From Poritiphilus flavus (lineage in GTDB: Bacteria; Bacteroidota; Bacteroidia; Flavobacteriales; Flavobacteriaceae), in NCBI RefSeq assembly GCF_009901585.1, contig NZ_WXYO01000002.1:528769-592768 (forward strand): a stretch of DNA of 64,000 nt, given 5' to 3'. Positions 33,463-44,100 of the stretch are shown piece after piece. The position numbers were made by a program, and so were the translations under genes. The notes beneath the pieces were generated by a model. That model had not been told where the DNA came from, made no database searches, and saw only the letters and a program-made list of their open reading frames with translations. Position 1 is the first letter of the stretch; every line of letters starts with the position of its first letter.

Positions 33463-34623
33463 ATGAGTATAGTACTCTTTGATCCGGATTACTCCGGACA
33501 TCATTCGGAATATATAAGTCATTTGGTTGATTTTCTAACAGAAAATGACCTCCAAACAACTTATCATCTTGTAGTACCCCCTGATTTCAAGTCCCAGTTT
33601 ACGGACATAACCCGGAAATCAGAGGGTTCTGAAAACATCCATTGGCACTATTTGAAGGAGGAAGAAATCGAAAGCCTGGAAAATCTCTCTATGATGAAAA
33701 GGTCCTTTGTAGAGTACCGCCTAATGTGTAAATATGCGGAACAGCTTAGGGCAACAACGGTCCATCTGCTCTATTTTAATACCTTTCAGCTTGCGCTTGC
33801 ATTCAAGAGGCCAAATTTCAGTATACGCGGTATCCTTTTTCAGCAATATACGCGTATGCCTAAAAATGGCCTGAAAAATCGACTGAAGTATTATAGAAAA
33901 TGGTTGACAACCAAGGCATATTGCCTCAATCCCAGGATAGAGCGGGTATATATCCTCAACGATTCAAAAACGGTAGACGTCCTAAACAAAAAATTCGATA
34001 CTTCAATATTCGCTGTATTGCCAGACCCTGTACCGATAATTGAACCTTTGGAAGGATTCGATATTTACGGATATTACAATATACCATCGCACAAGAAGAT
34101 CATACTTCACTTTGGTACCCTGGCAAACAGAAAAGGATCGTTTGAGATTGTGGATTCCCTTCAGTATCTGAATGGAGAACACAGGAAGGGGTTAACAATT
34201 TTGATGGTTGGAAAACCGGAGGATGAGAGCACCAAAAACCTACTCGAACAGAAGATCTCAACACAAACGAACGAGGATTCATCACTTGTGATCATGGATA
34301 GCAAATTTGTTTCCAATGCACAAATGAAAAGCTTGTTCAATCAGTGTTACGCGGTACTTATGCCGTATAAAAACCCGGAAGCCTCAAGTGGTATTTTAGG
34401 GCACGCCATTGCCTCAAAAAAGCCTGTTATCATTACGGGAGAGGGGCTGCTAAAAGAATTGGTCGAAGAGAGCGGTAATGGCCTGTTCCTGGATCGGATT
34501 ACCCCCAGGCAAATCGCCAAAGGCATAGAGGGGATAGATAGTATCGGTAAGGAGAATTCGGATAACGAAAAATACCTGTCAGATCATACACCTTACGAAT
34601 TTGCAAAAACGGTATTAAATTGA
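33463..34623 (+). CDS. GT4-like glycosyltransferase
   Basis: The 386-residue protein has two Rossmann-like halves (GT-B). The C-terminal half holds IILHFGTLANRKGSFEIV, LTILMVGKPEDE, VLMPYKNPEASSGILGHAIASKKPVI and the EE-like ESGNGLFLD region typical of family 4. The N-terminus begins SIVLFDPDYSGHHSEYI, where the GHH probably belongs to the acceptor site. I chose the ATG at 33463 over a GTG at 33451. Its stop overlaps the next gene's TTG start by 4 bases. The 180-base gap before it shows no clear promoter. Confidence 0.85.
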   Translation: MSIVLFDPDYSGHHSEYISHLVDFLTENDLQTTYHLVVPPDFKSQFTDITRKSEGSENIHWHYLKEEEIESLENLSMMKRSFVEYRLMCKYAEQLRATTVHLLYFNTFQLALAFKRPNFSIRGILFQQYTRMPKNGLKNRLKYYRKWLTTKAYCLNPRIERVYILNDSKTVDVLNKKFDTSIFAVLPDPVPIIEPLEGFDIYGYYNIPSHKKIILHFGTLANRKGSFEIVDSLQYLNGEHRKGLTILMVGKPEDESTKNLLEQKISTQTNEDSSLVIMDSKFVSNAQMKSLFNQCYAVLMPYKNPEASSGILGHAIASKKPVIITGEGLLKELVEESGNGLFLDRITPRQIAKGIEGIDSIGKENSDNEKYLSDHTPYEFAKTVLN

Positions 34624-35849
34624 AAAACAGAGGACATAACAAATTTCTCGTTTCTTTTCTGGAGAAAAACGTGGCCTTTGTGTCCTTTTTTGTTTACAGT
34701 GGGTATTACGCGCTTCTGGCCATAATTATTGCCGTATTGGGTGCAGATTCTTCCCGACTGGTATCCGTGCCAATTCGCCTGCTTACCACTGTAATAATGG
34801 TGTTAGTTATAGTTTTTACCAGCTTTTACTTTAAGGAAAAATCCTCAAAACGAAAGAGTATTTATTATTTCGTCTTCTTTGTTTTTTGGATGTTGTACAT
34901 ACTTAAGCTGTTGTACCATTACAGTGCGGATTACCCTTTACGATCCAGTTGGATCGAGTATCTCTTATATGCTGTTAATTTTAGCATATTGCCTTTTGTG
35001 ATGTTTTCAACCATATCCTTTGAGAAGTACAAAAGGATCATAATTAACAGCATCATTTTTTCAGGTTTTGTCATGGGTGCGACTACCTTGTACCTGTATA
35101 AGGATCTTTTGACCTTGGGAATTGGTCTTAGGTCTGCTATTTCCTTGGAAAAGTTTGGGGACGCCCTTAGCCCGCTTGCGTTGTCTTACGCCAGTGTACT
35201 TACGCTGATACTCTGCATGTACAAACTGCTTTTTGGAGTGGTGGGTAAAAAATGGGAATACGTATACCTGTACATGACCATAGTTTTTTCTTTGGCCATG
35301 TTCTTGTTTGGGGCATCAAGAGGGTCTATTTTGGCTTTTGCGTTTAGTCTGGTCTACCTGATAGCTCAATCAAATTTGGTTGTCAAGATCAAAACGGTAT
35401 TGAGCCTGGTATTAGCCACACCGCTTTTTTTATGGGGTGTTGAATTTACAGGAAGCAGCATACTTCAAAGAACTTCTAATTCCGTAGAGTCCGGAACAAC
35501 CGGGAGAGAACGTTTATGGATAGACGCCTGGACTGAATTCTTGAACTATCCCTTTCTGGGGAATAGGATAGAAATTGGTTATCACCCTCACAACATTTTT
35601 ATGGAAACCTTAATGGGTATGGGCCTGGTTGGCTTCATAATCCTCGTGGCGATGGTATTTATAACTATTTCCGGAATGTTTAAGTTACCCAAAGTGAATA
35701 GGGATTATATATGGGTCTCCTTAATATTTATTCAGGGAATTTGTCAGAGCTTATTCTCAGGATCAATAGTTACGGCAACATTGGTCTTCTTCCCAATGAG
35801 CATAATACTGGCAAATCTATCTAAAACGTATTTCTCAAGACCGAAATAA
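34620..35849 (+). CDS. Wzy-type polymerase / O-antigen ligase family
   Basis: The 409-residue protein has about 10-12 membrane helices and a large periplasmic loop region with the O-antigen ligase/polymerase signature TGRERLWIDAWTEFLNYPFLG followed by YHPHNIFMETLMGMGLVGF near residues 295-335. In a Wzx/Wzc locus the most likely role is Wzy polymerase. It starts at a TTG overlapping the preceding stop by 4 bases. Confidence 0.87.
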   Translation: MKNRGHNKFLVSFLEKNVAFVSFFVYSGYYALLAIIIAVLGADSSRLVSVPIRLLTTVIMVLVIVFTSFYFKEKSSKRKSIYYFVFFVFWMLYILKLLYHYSADYPLRSSWIEYLLYAVNFSILPFVMFSTISFEKYKRIIINSIIFSGFVMGATTLYLYKDLLTLGIGLRSAISLEKFGDALSPLALSYASVLTLILCMYKLLFGVVGKKWEYVYLYMTIVFSLAMFLFGASRGSILAFAFSLVYLIAQSNLVVKIKTVLSLVLATPLFLWGVEFTGSSILQRTSNSVESGTTGRERLWIDAWTEFLNYPFLGNRIEIGYHPHNIFMETLMGMGLVGFIILVAMVFITISGMFKLPKVNRDYIWVSLIFIQGICQSLFSGSIVTATLVFFPMSIILANLSKTYFSRPK

Positions 35850-35850
35850 G

Positions 35851-36600
35851 ATGAAAGTATCGGTAATAACAGTCTGTTACAACAGCGAAAAGACAGTAGA
35901 ATCAACCATAAGATCGGTAGAAAATCAAACCTATTCAGATATTGAGTATATCGTAGTGGACGGCAAATCCAAAGATGGGACACTAGCTATCGTAAAAAAA
36001 TATCCACATGTAGTCACCAAATGGGTCTCTGAACCCGACAACGGTCTCTACGATGCTATGAATAAGGGTATTGAGATGGCGACCGGGGATGTAGTAGCCT
36101 TGATCAATTCGGATGACCTGTTCAGCGATGACTATGCCCTTGAAAAAGTAATGAACGTGTTCAGGAAAAATCCGGAATTGGACTCCGTATACGCGGATCT
36201 GTACTACGTTGCCCAAGATGATATTGACAACATCGTCAGAAGGTGGAAAACAGGAAAAAGAAAAAGCTTTAGATCCGGTTGGCATCCTGCCCACCCTACA
36301 TTTTATTTAAAAAGGGAAGTATATGAAAAGTATGGGCTGTTTAACCTGGATTTTAAACTAGCGGCGGATTTTGAAATTATGCTCCGTTTCCTTGAAAAAT
36401 ATGCCATCTCTACACATTACCTCGAAGAGTACTTAGTAAAGATGAGGCTGGGTGGGGCTACCAACAATAGTATTAAGAATATTATTGATGGAAATATGGA
36501 GTGTTTAAAGGCGTACAAGATCAATGACCTAAAAGTAAACAGAGTCCTCTATCCTTTCTTTAGGACAGTACCCAAATTATTGCAGTTCACCAGGACATAA
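35851..36600 (+). CDS. Family 2 glycosyltransferase
   Basis: The 249-residue protein is a standard GT2 enzyme: VSVITVCYNSEKTVESTIRSV at the N-terminus, YIVVDGKSKDGT, NGLYDAMNKGIEMATGDVVALINSDD (DXD-like site near residue 89) and the acceptor-side WHPAHPTFY motif near residue 144. It is 1 base after the polymerase gene. The motif set resembles WcaA/PGL-type transferases of capsule loci. It adds one sugar inside the cytoplasm. Confidence 0.92.
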   Translation: MKVSVITVCYNSEKTVESTIRSVENQTYSDIEYIVVDGKSKDGTLAIVKKYPHVVTKWVSEPDNGLYDAMNKGIEMATGDVVALINSDDLFSDDYALEKVMNVFRKNPELDSVYADLYYVAQDDIDNIVRRWKTGKRKSFRSGWHPAHPTFYLKREVYEKYGLFNLDFKLAADFEIMLRFLEKYAISTHYLEEYLVKMRLGGATNNSIKNIIDGNMECLKAYKINDLKVNRVLYPFFRTVPKLLQFTRT

Positions 36601-36832
36601 ATCATGTCTGAGAAAGACTTTTTATAATAAAGCGAAAGAAAAAAAATCGTTGAACTGCAACAAAATCAGGCAACTGCACGGTATTTCGTCGAAAAATGCG
36701 TTTTTCGTGAACTAAACGCGAAAAATCCCCGTAGTTAATATGAAGTGATAAATTTTGATCTTTGTTTTTTTGAGCAAATCTGATTATTTGTAATTTCAAA
36801 AACCCCAAATCCCCTAATAGAAAGAACCTGCT

Positions 36833-38374
36833 ATGAATGCTAACTACATTAACAATTTTGTGTATCTCATTATTCTCGCACTGAGCTTAGTGCTTAACTC
36901 CTGTAGCAAAGACTCTGAAGTCGCCGTTCAACCGGAAACTATTACCGAGACGGATCCTGATGGAGGCAATGAGGAGTCCGAGGAAGAAGAAGAACAGGAG
37001 GAAGAGAACGATCCCGATTCCGGGAATGAGGATTTTACGATTCCCGAAGGGAGTTATTATGTAACAGTTGATGGTTCGGCCTCTAATGACGGGCTTTCGG
37101 AAGCAAATGCCTGGAGCATAGAACATGCCTTCTCCAATGCCAGGGCAGGAGATCATGTCTTTATAAGATCAGGAGATTATGGAAATGTAGAACTTCAGCC
37201 TGGCCACAGCGGAACTTCAGATGAACCCATACGCTTCATAGGATATCGTTCCGAACCCGGAGATATTTCGGCAAATAATGGCTCGACCTTCAATTACGGT
37301 GATGATCTGAATGCAAATGACATGCCTTTGCTAAGGGGGAACCGGGTGGACAATATCGGGCAGGGATCGGGGATTTTTAATTTTCACTCCCATATTCAGA
37401 TCAGTAATATCCAGATCACCCATTACGCTCAAGGTGTTTTTTCCAGCGGGGCCAACACCGTATTAGACAATGTTATTGTGACGGAAGTAGGAGATTTTAA
37501 CCCTGCACATACCTTTCCGGATAACACTTCGGATCCTACAATAAGTTATGCCGGGATTGGGATCAATGTTACAGGCGACTATTCGATTATTAAAAACTGT
37601 TTTGTACTGAACGCCGGAGCTGAAGGTTTCAGGTTTTCAGACTGCCAGTACCAGAAGCATTCCTATAATAAGGTGTATTCGGATAGCTTCGTGAATCCGT
37701 GTGACTATTACTATTTACTTGCCTTAGGAGCGGACAATAACGAGTTAGACAACATCTATGTGGAAAGAATAGGTGAAATACAGCACCTGGGTCATGGATT
37801 GATACTAAAGTTCGATGCCAAAGGGAATGACATTCGTGATTGCACCATAAAGAACACCTGGCTGGAACTGTCCTATTCTGAAGTATCCGATAACCAGTTC
37901 ACCAATTGTGATGTCATAGGAGGTGGTCCTAAAAATGAAGGGGCATTGCTGATCGCTAACGGAGCACATCACAACACCTTTACCCAATGCTCGGTAGTGA
38001 ATTGTGATGGGGTGGCTTTTTCCGATTGGGACGAAGATTTTAGCAGGGGAGATGTCAGGAATGCCGGCCATAACAATACCTTCGAACAGTGCGTATTCGA
38101 CAATAACCGGGCTGGGATGAACTTTTTCTGGTTTGATCAGGAACAAAAAGACTCACCTGCTCACGACAATGTTTTTAATGGTTGCACCATTTCAAATACG
38201 GAACATTTGTTTCTCGTAGATCGCATCAACACAGACAACGCCCTGAATAATTGCACCCTGATAAACATAACCAATCTTAGGGGTAGTACCTATGAGACCC
38301 TGAATTCCGGCCTTACGCTAGACGCTGTTTATCAGAACAATACACTGGAAAACTGCGGCTTCAGTCTGGATTGA
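36833..38374 (+). CDS. Exported right-handed beta-helix lipoprotein, copy 1
   Basis: The 513-residue protein has a lipoprotein signal (VLNSC, Cys near residue 24), a Glu-rich linker (about 35-68) and a beta-helix of about 440 residues. It begins like PL6 chondroitinase/alginate lyases: YYVTVDGSASNDGLSEANAW, then AGDHVFIRSGDY. Asn-rich rungs follow (NDNELDN-like, YYYLLALGADNN, HGLILKFDAKGND). The fold binds or cleaves acidic polysaccharide, but I cannot point to catalytic residues with certainty. Its location inside the capsule locus suggests a lyase, epimerase or attachment protein for the local polymer. The protein at 41149-44400 repeats this domain almost residue for residue. Confidence 0.85.
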   Translation: MNANYINNFVYLIILALSLVLNSCSKDSEVAVQPETITETDPDGGNEESEEEEEQEEENDPDSGNEDFTIPEGSYYVTVDGSASNDGLSEANAWSIEHAFSNARAGDHVFIRSGDYGNVELQPGHSGTSDEPIRFIGYRSEPGDISANNGSTFNYGDDLNANDMPLLRGNRVDNIGQGSGIFNFHSHIQISNIQITHYAQGVFSSGANTVLDNVIVTEVGDFNPAHTFPDNTSDPTISYAGIGINVTGDYSIIKNCFVLNAGAEGFRFSDCQYQKHSYNKVYSDSFVNPCDYYYLLALGADNNELDNIYVERIGEIQHLGHGLILKFDAKGNDIRDCTIKNTWLELSYSEVSDNQFTNCDVIGGGPKNEGALLIANGAHHNTFTQCSVVNCDGVAFSDWDEDFSRGDVRNAGHNNTFEQCVFDNNRAGMNFFWFDQEQKDSPAHDNVFNGCTISNTEHLFLVDRINTDNALNNCTLINITNLRGSTYETLNSGLTLDAVYQNNTLENCGFSLD

Positions 38375-38928
38375 CCCGAAGGGGATTCCTACAAACTTTT
38401 GGTAAAATGGACCCTTAAAATTTAACACCAGGGGTTCTTCGCCGTCCGTAAATGAATTTTATCCAAGTAATTCTGCGAATATTGGATTAAATGCTATTTT
38501 TACTACAGTCCACTTCAATTGTGTTTGTCTGAAATCCTTTTTAGAATAAACACTATATTGTGTTGGAAATAAAGTATATCCATTTAATATGGGATATAGC
38601 GCTTATAGCTTGGAATTAAGTCTGGGAACCAAAAACTGATCGAAAATACTTCCTATTCCAAAACTATCGAAGCACTGAGCAAATGATGGCTTTACAATTG
38701 CTTGCCCGCAATGGTCCGGATAAGCAAGTTATGGCTAGTCGTAAGCTAGAATTTTGTCACTTCGATTTTGGCGGAATCAAATCAAAAATTCCAAATAAAG
38801 CTTTTAAGATTCAAAACTTTCATCCCCGATCTTTAGCTAATCGCTATTGACGCCCTGCTCCTGCTGCCTCAAAACTTAGCATTCTTACTACATCAAACAC
38901 GAGCTAAAGTTTAAATAAACTTAGAATT
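38375..38928 (+). other. Intergenic region with 3' element copy 1
   Basis: This 554-base gap follows the first beta-helix gene. At 38433-38502 it holds a segment shared with 44461-44530, including identical GTAAATGAATTTTATCCAA and inverted arms TTTTATCCA (38457-38465) and TGGATTAAA (38483-38491). Just before asnB, AAGTTTA-AA-TAAACTT forms a perfect small palindrome. I see no coding frame and no firm promoter. Confidence 0.5.
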
Positions 38929-40770
38929 ATGTGTGGAATTTTTGGAGTATTGAACTTTGGGAAGAGATCTCAGGTAGACCTTAACAAGTTAAAACAGGGT
39001 ATTGAGTTGCAAAGACACCGGGGGCCAAATTTCCGAAAGGCCCAATTGGTTGACGATTACCTTGGTTTAGCCCATACGCGCTTGTCCATTCTTGATCTAT
39101 CGGACTGTGCCAATCAACCCTTTGAGAAATTAGGCCTTTATTTGGTGTTCAATGGAGAGGTTTTCAATTACGTAGAGTTACGGGAGGAACTAAGCGAAAA
39201 TGGATATAATTTCAGTACCCGATCAGATACGGAAGTAGTAATTACCGCTTATCACTTTTGGGGCGAGGACTGTGTATCACATTTTAATGGGATGTGGGCC
39301 TTCGCTATCTATGATCCTGAAAAGGATGTATTGTTTTGTTCCAGGGATAGATTTGGGATAAAACCCTTTTACTATGTTGAATACGAGGGGGATTTTCTGT
39401 TTTCCTCAGAGATCAAATCGATCTTGCATTATTATCCTTCCCTGAAAAGGCCAAATTACAATGCAATTTCCGCCTTTTGTCGTGAATCCGCCGGGGGCGA
39501 AAACGTAGAGACCTGGTTCAAGGATATCTTCAGGCTTCCTCCGGCTCATAGTCTTTCTATCAAAGAGGGTAAGATCGATCTAATACGATACTGGGATTTT
39601 CCTACATCTGTGGATAAGACCAAAGATTATGAATCCTTCTACTCCGAATACAAGTCGCTATTCCAGGACGCCATTAGAATAAGGCTCAGAAGCGATGTGC
39701 CGCTGGGGGCTACCATGTCTTCCGGGTTGGACTCTACGTCCATAGTTTCTACAGTAGATAAGAATTTCGATCAAAGGATCAAGGCGTATACCGCGAGTTT
39801 TCCTGAAGAGATCTATGACGAATTTCAGATCGTTTCTGAATTACTGAATTGTTTTTGCTTCGAGCCAAATCAGGTCCTAATTGAATACGATTCTTTTCTC
39901 TGTGATATGAATAAGCTGATCTATCATCTGGAATCCGGGCATGCCTCACCAGCGATCTTTCCTTTAAGTAAGATCAATGCCGAGGCCACCAAAAAACTAA
40001 CGGTAATTCTGGAAGGCCAGGGGGCTGATGAACTACTTGCCGGATACCTGGATTCAGTTTTTATAGATTACCTTCTTGATCTGTTTAAATCCCTAAGGTT
40101 CAAAAAGATCTATAAGGAAATCAAACTGTTTAAAAAGAATTGGTCCCTTAAGACCGCTGTACTGCTGTTTGGTAGAAATCATATGCCGGAATTCCTAAAA
40201 AAAATGTATCGTAAAAAGCAAGGTACCGAAGCAGTGTTTTCGGGTCACCTCAAAAAATACAGCTCGGAATCCACAAAAGTCCCCAAGATCAAAGCCGTTG
40301 CAGGAGAGACCAGATTACACAGGATTTTGCGGAAACAACACAAATCGGAACTGGTTAACCTATTGTTTTATGGCGATGCTGTATCTATGATGCATTCCCT
40401 GGAAAGCCGCTTACCTTTTATGGATTATCGCCTGGTGGAACTGGTATTTAAAATGCCTAATTGCTACCTGATCAATGAAGGTTATGGCAAATTCATTCAC
40501 AGAAAGATCGCAGAAGAAGTACTGCCGAGATCAGTAACCCACGAACGCAGCAAAAATGGATTTAGATCCCCGGTAGAAAGGGCGTTTAAAGAAGATCAGG
40601 AAGTTGAGGATATACTTTTAGGAGATGCCCTGGAAGCCAGGAATATTTTTGATAAAAAGGTACTTAAGGACCTATTGACAAAAACAAGAAATGAGGAGCA
40701 AGACTACTCAAGGGTCTTGTTTAGGATCCTATCTGTAGAATTGTGGTTTAGAACGTTTATTGACCAATAG
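38929..40770 (+). CDS. Asparagine synthase-type glutamine amidotransferase
   Basis: The 613-residue protein has an N-terminal class II glutaminase domain with catalytic Cys2 (MCGIFGVL), RHRGPN, GLAHTRLSILDLS and NGEVFNY, and a C-terminal synthetase domain with the PP-loop SSGLDST near residue 263 and EGQGADELLAGY near 365. It transfers ammonia from glutamine to a carboxylate activated by ATP. In capsule loci such AsnB-like enzymes often amidate uronic acids in the repeat unit; here that is inferred from context. No other amino-acid gene is nearby. Confidence 0.93.
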   Translation: MCGIFGVLNFGKRSQVDLNKLKQGIELQRHRGPNFRKAQLVDDYLGLAHTRLSILDLSDCANQPFEKLGLYLVFNGEVFNYVELREELSENGYNFSTRSDTEVVITAYHFWGEDCVSHFNGMWAFAIYDPEKDVLFCSRDRFGIKPFYYVEYEGDFLFSSEIKSILHYYPSLKRPNYNAISAFCRESAGGENVETWFKDIFRLPPAHSLSIKEGKIDLIRYWDFPTSVDKTKDYESFYSEYKSLFQDAIRIRLRSDVPLGATMSSGLDSTSIVSTVDKNFDQRIKAYTASFPEEIYDEFQIVSELLNCFCFEPNQVLIEYDSFLCDMNKLIYHLESGHASPAIFPLSKINAEATKKLTVILEGQGADELLAGYLDSVFIDYLLDLFKSLRFKKIYKEIKLFKKNWSLKTAVLLFGRNHMPEFLKKMYRKKQGTEAVFSGHLKKYSSESTKVPKIKAVAGETRLHRILRKQHKSELVNLLFYGDAVSMMHSLESRLPFMDYRLVELVFKMPNCYLINEGYGKFIHRKIAEEVLPRSVTHERSKNGFRSPVERAFKEDQEVEDILLGDALEARNIFDKKVLKDLLTKTRNEEQDYSRVLFRILSVELWFRTFIDQ

Positions 40771-41148
40771 GTGACAAATTCTTCATGGAGGAGGTCTAAA
40801 TTTTCAGATCCTGGTGCTACTTTGTTACAAGTTCATCAACGGGCCTTATTACATTGTTCCATCCTAAAATTGTTCGCCCCTCAGATAAAACTGACAATGT
40901 TTCTCCAATTTTCTGCATTTCTTCCTGAAATCCCATAGTTCCAGGGGTTGTAATTGAGTATTTCATCGAAAAAAACAGACTCTTTAGCGATAATAGGGCT
41001 TGAATTTTTAGTTTTGTAAGTGGAGTTGGAGATAGTTTGAAAACCGTTCAAAATTATTACCTATTCCGCAGACCAACTTGCATTGTTTTTCCGTATATCT
41101 TAAAACATAATTATTCGTCTGAATAACCACTGTAACTAATCAGGCTTT
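40771..41148 (+). other. Intergenic region before the second beta-helix gene
   Basis: These 378 bases have no coding frame. A TAGTTTTG -7 box (41009-41016) matches TAnnTTTG but has no good TTG about 20 bases upstream, and would give a leader of roughly 130 bases. No repeat or hairpin stands out. The sequence does not resemble the leader of the first beta-helix gene. Confidence 0.4.
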
Positions 41149-44100
41149 ATGAGATTTCACCCCACAAGAATCCATGCAATTTTCCTTTGCCTGTACTTTA
41201 TATCTTTTTCCCTCATTTTTTCCTGCACCAAAGACAGAGATCTCATTTTGGACGCCGTTCTGAATGACCCTAATCCTACTGTAAATGAGGAGCAAACGGA
41301 TGGTGAAGAGGATTCCGAAACTGAGGAAGGGGCCGAAGAAGAAGAGGGAGAAGAAACTACCGAAGAGGAAGGTACCAACGAAGAGGAGGAGGATTCCGGC
41401 ACGGAAGAGGATTTTGAAAGCCGGGTGACCCGTTTCCCAGCCATAAATGATGCCCACCTGCAAAGTGGGCAGGGGTATAATCAGCAAATTGTTCGACTTC
41501 AGGAGAATTGGAGGACCAGTTACCTGATGTTCGATCTGAGCCAAATAGATTCCATAGGTGCTTATATTACTGATGCCCACCTGGAATTCACCATCAATAG
41601 TGACGATGGGAACGGAGAGATCAATGTATATAGCGGAAATTCCAGTAATTGGTCTGAGGACGATCTTTCTGAGCAGACTGCGCCTGCGACAGAGCTGCAG
41701 TTGGGAACACTGATCAAGGAATACAATGTAGGTAACACAGAAGAAATTCAGCTTAGTGGCTCCGATCTTATTCCTGAGAAAACCACGCTCATTCTGGATC
41801 ACAAAGATGGAAATGATCTCGCATTTGCATCAAAGGAACATCCCTCGGTGGCAGGGCCTCAACTTGTGGTTACTTACAATGCTCCTAAAGATGCCGAGCA
41901 GATCGTAGTAGAAGAAGACACCGGAGGAGATGGAGGAAGTGACGGTGGTGGTAACGGCGGCGGAGAAGATACCAACGAAGAGGAAACCAACGAGGCACCA
42001 ATGGCAGTTGCGGATGCATCCCCTTCTGCAGGAGGAGTGCCCCTGGACGTTTCGTTTACAGGAGGTAATTCATCTGATGATAATGGAATTACTGGCTATT
42101 CCTGGGATTTCAAGGACGGTTCTACCGCATCCATAGCCAATCCTAGCCATACCTTTACTGAAGTAGGTACCTATCAGGTAGAACTTACCGTAAGAGATGC
42201 CGAAGGACTTACGAATACGGATGTGGTTACCATTGAAGTGAATGAAGAACAGAATGAAGGACCAATCGCCAGGGCCAGCGCTAACCCAACCTCAGGAGAA
42301 GCCCCTCTTGACGTATCCTTTAGAGGAAGCGATTCTACGGACGACCATTCGGTAGCGAGTTATTCCTGGGATTTCAAAGATGGATCTACATCAACCCAGG
42401 CCAATCCTGATCACACCTTTACCGATCCGGGAACCTATCAGGTGGAGCTCACTGTACGAGACGAAAATGGTCTGTCAGACAAAGATATTGTGACCATAAC
42501 GGTTGAAGAAAGACAGAATGAAGCTCCCAACGCGGTAGTATCCGCGAATCCCAGATCAGGAACCGCGCCCCTGGAGGTACAGTTCACAGGAAATCAATCT
42601 ACGGATGATAATCAGGTGACTTCTTATTCCTGGGATTTCAAGGATGGATCGACCGCCACAAACACTAACCCTTCGCATACGTTTACAGATCCCGGAACCT
42701 ATGTGGTGGAGTTAACGGTAAGGGATGAAGAAGGTTTATCTGATAAGGCAAGTGTTACCATAACCGTTACTGCTCCGCAACAGAATGAAGCCCCTAACGC
42801 TGTGGCTACTTCCGATAGAACTTCCGGTGATGCCCCCTTGACGGTTCAGTTCAGGGGAGACCAATCCACCGATGATAATGGTATAGTCGGGTATTCCTGG
42901 AATTTTGATGACGGCTCCAGTTCCGCTAATGCGAATCCTTCTCATACGTTCAACAGTCCCGGGAATTATGCCGTGCAGTTGACCGTCCGGGATGGTGGGA
43001 ATCTGACCAGTACCGCTACTTTGAATATCACAGTAAGCGAAGCATCTTCAGGCGGTGGAGGCAATGCACCTGATGGCAGCTACTACGTAACCGTAAATGG
43101 TTCTTCTTCCAACGATGGCCTGTCCGAATCCAATGCCTGGAGCATAGAGCATGCCTTTGCCAATGCCAAAGCCGGAGATTACGTTTATATCAAAGCAGGG
43201 AATTACGGAAATGTTACGCTACAACCCGGAAACTCTGGTACTTCGGGCAATCCTATCCGTTTTATAGGCTATCGTTCACAACCCGGGGATATTTCAGCAA
43301 GCAATGGTTCTACCTTCAATTACGGTGATGCGCTCAATTCAAATAACATGCCGCTAATACGGGGTAATCGTGTTAATAATGAAGGCCAGGGATCAGGAAT
43401 TTTCAATTTTCACTCAAATATTCAGATCAGTAATATCCAGATCACACATTACGCACAGGGTGTTTTTTCCAGTGGTTCTAATACGGTATTGGACAATGTT
43501 ATAGTAACAGAGGTGGGGGATTTTAACCCTGCACATACCTATCCGGATAATACCTCAGATCCTACGTTGAGTTATTCCGGAATCGGGATCAATGTTACGG
43601 GTGATTATTCTGTGATAAAGAACTGTTTTGTACTGAACGCCGGGGCAGAGGGCTTCAGGTTTTCTGACTGCCAGTACCAGCAGCATTCTTATAACAAGGT
43701 TTATTCTGATAGCCGTGTAAACCCTTGTGACTATTATTACTTACTGGCCCTGGGCGCTCATGACAATGAGTTAAACAACATATATGTGGAACGGGTAGGG
43801 GAACTGCAGCACCTCGGCCATGGACTGATCTTGAAATTCGATTCCAAGCGGAATAACGTTCGCAATTCCACAGTAAGAAATACCTGGCTGGAACTTTCCT
43901 ATTCCGAGGTCTCAGATAATCAGTTTACCAATTGTGACGTCATTGGAGGTGGTCCTAAAAATGAAGGGGCACTATTGATTGCCAACGGAGCCCATCACAA
44001 TACCTTTACGCAGTGTTCGGTGGTGAATTGTGATGGAGTGGCTTTTTCGGATTGGGATGAAGATTTTAGCCGTGGAGACGTGAGGAATGCCGGTCACCAC

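Noticed and set aside
41140-41802. A 220-codon minus-strand frame with Phe/Leu-rich runs
   Set aside because: Its composition is simply the complement of the acidic Glu/Asp linker of the PKD beta-helix protein.
42000-43040. Periodic repeats within the second beta-helix gene
   Set aside because: They are four diverged PKD domains in one reading frame, not a DNA repeat array or mobile element.
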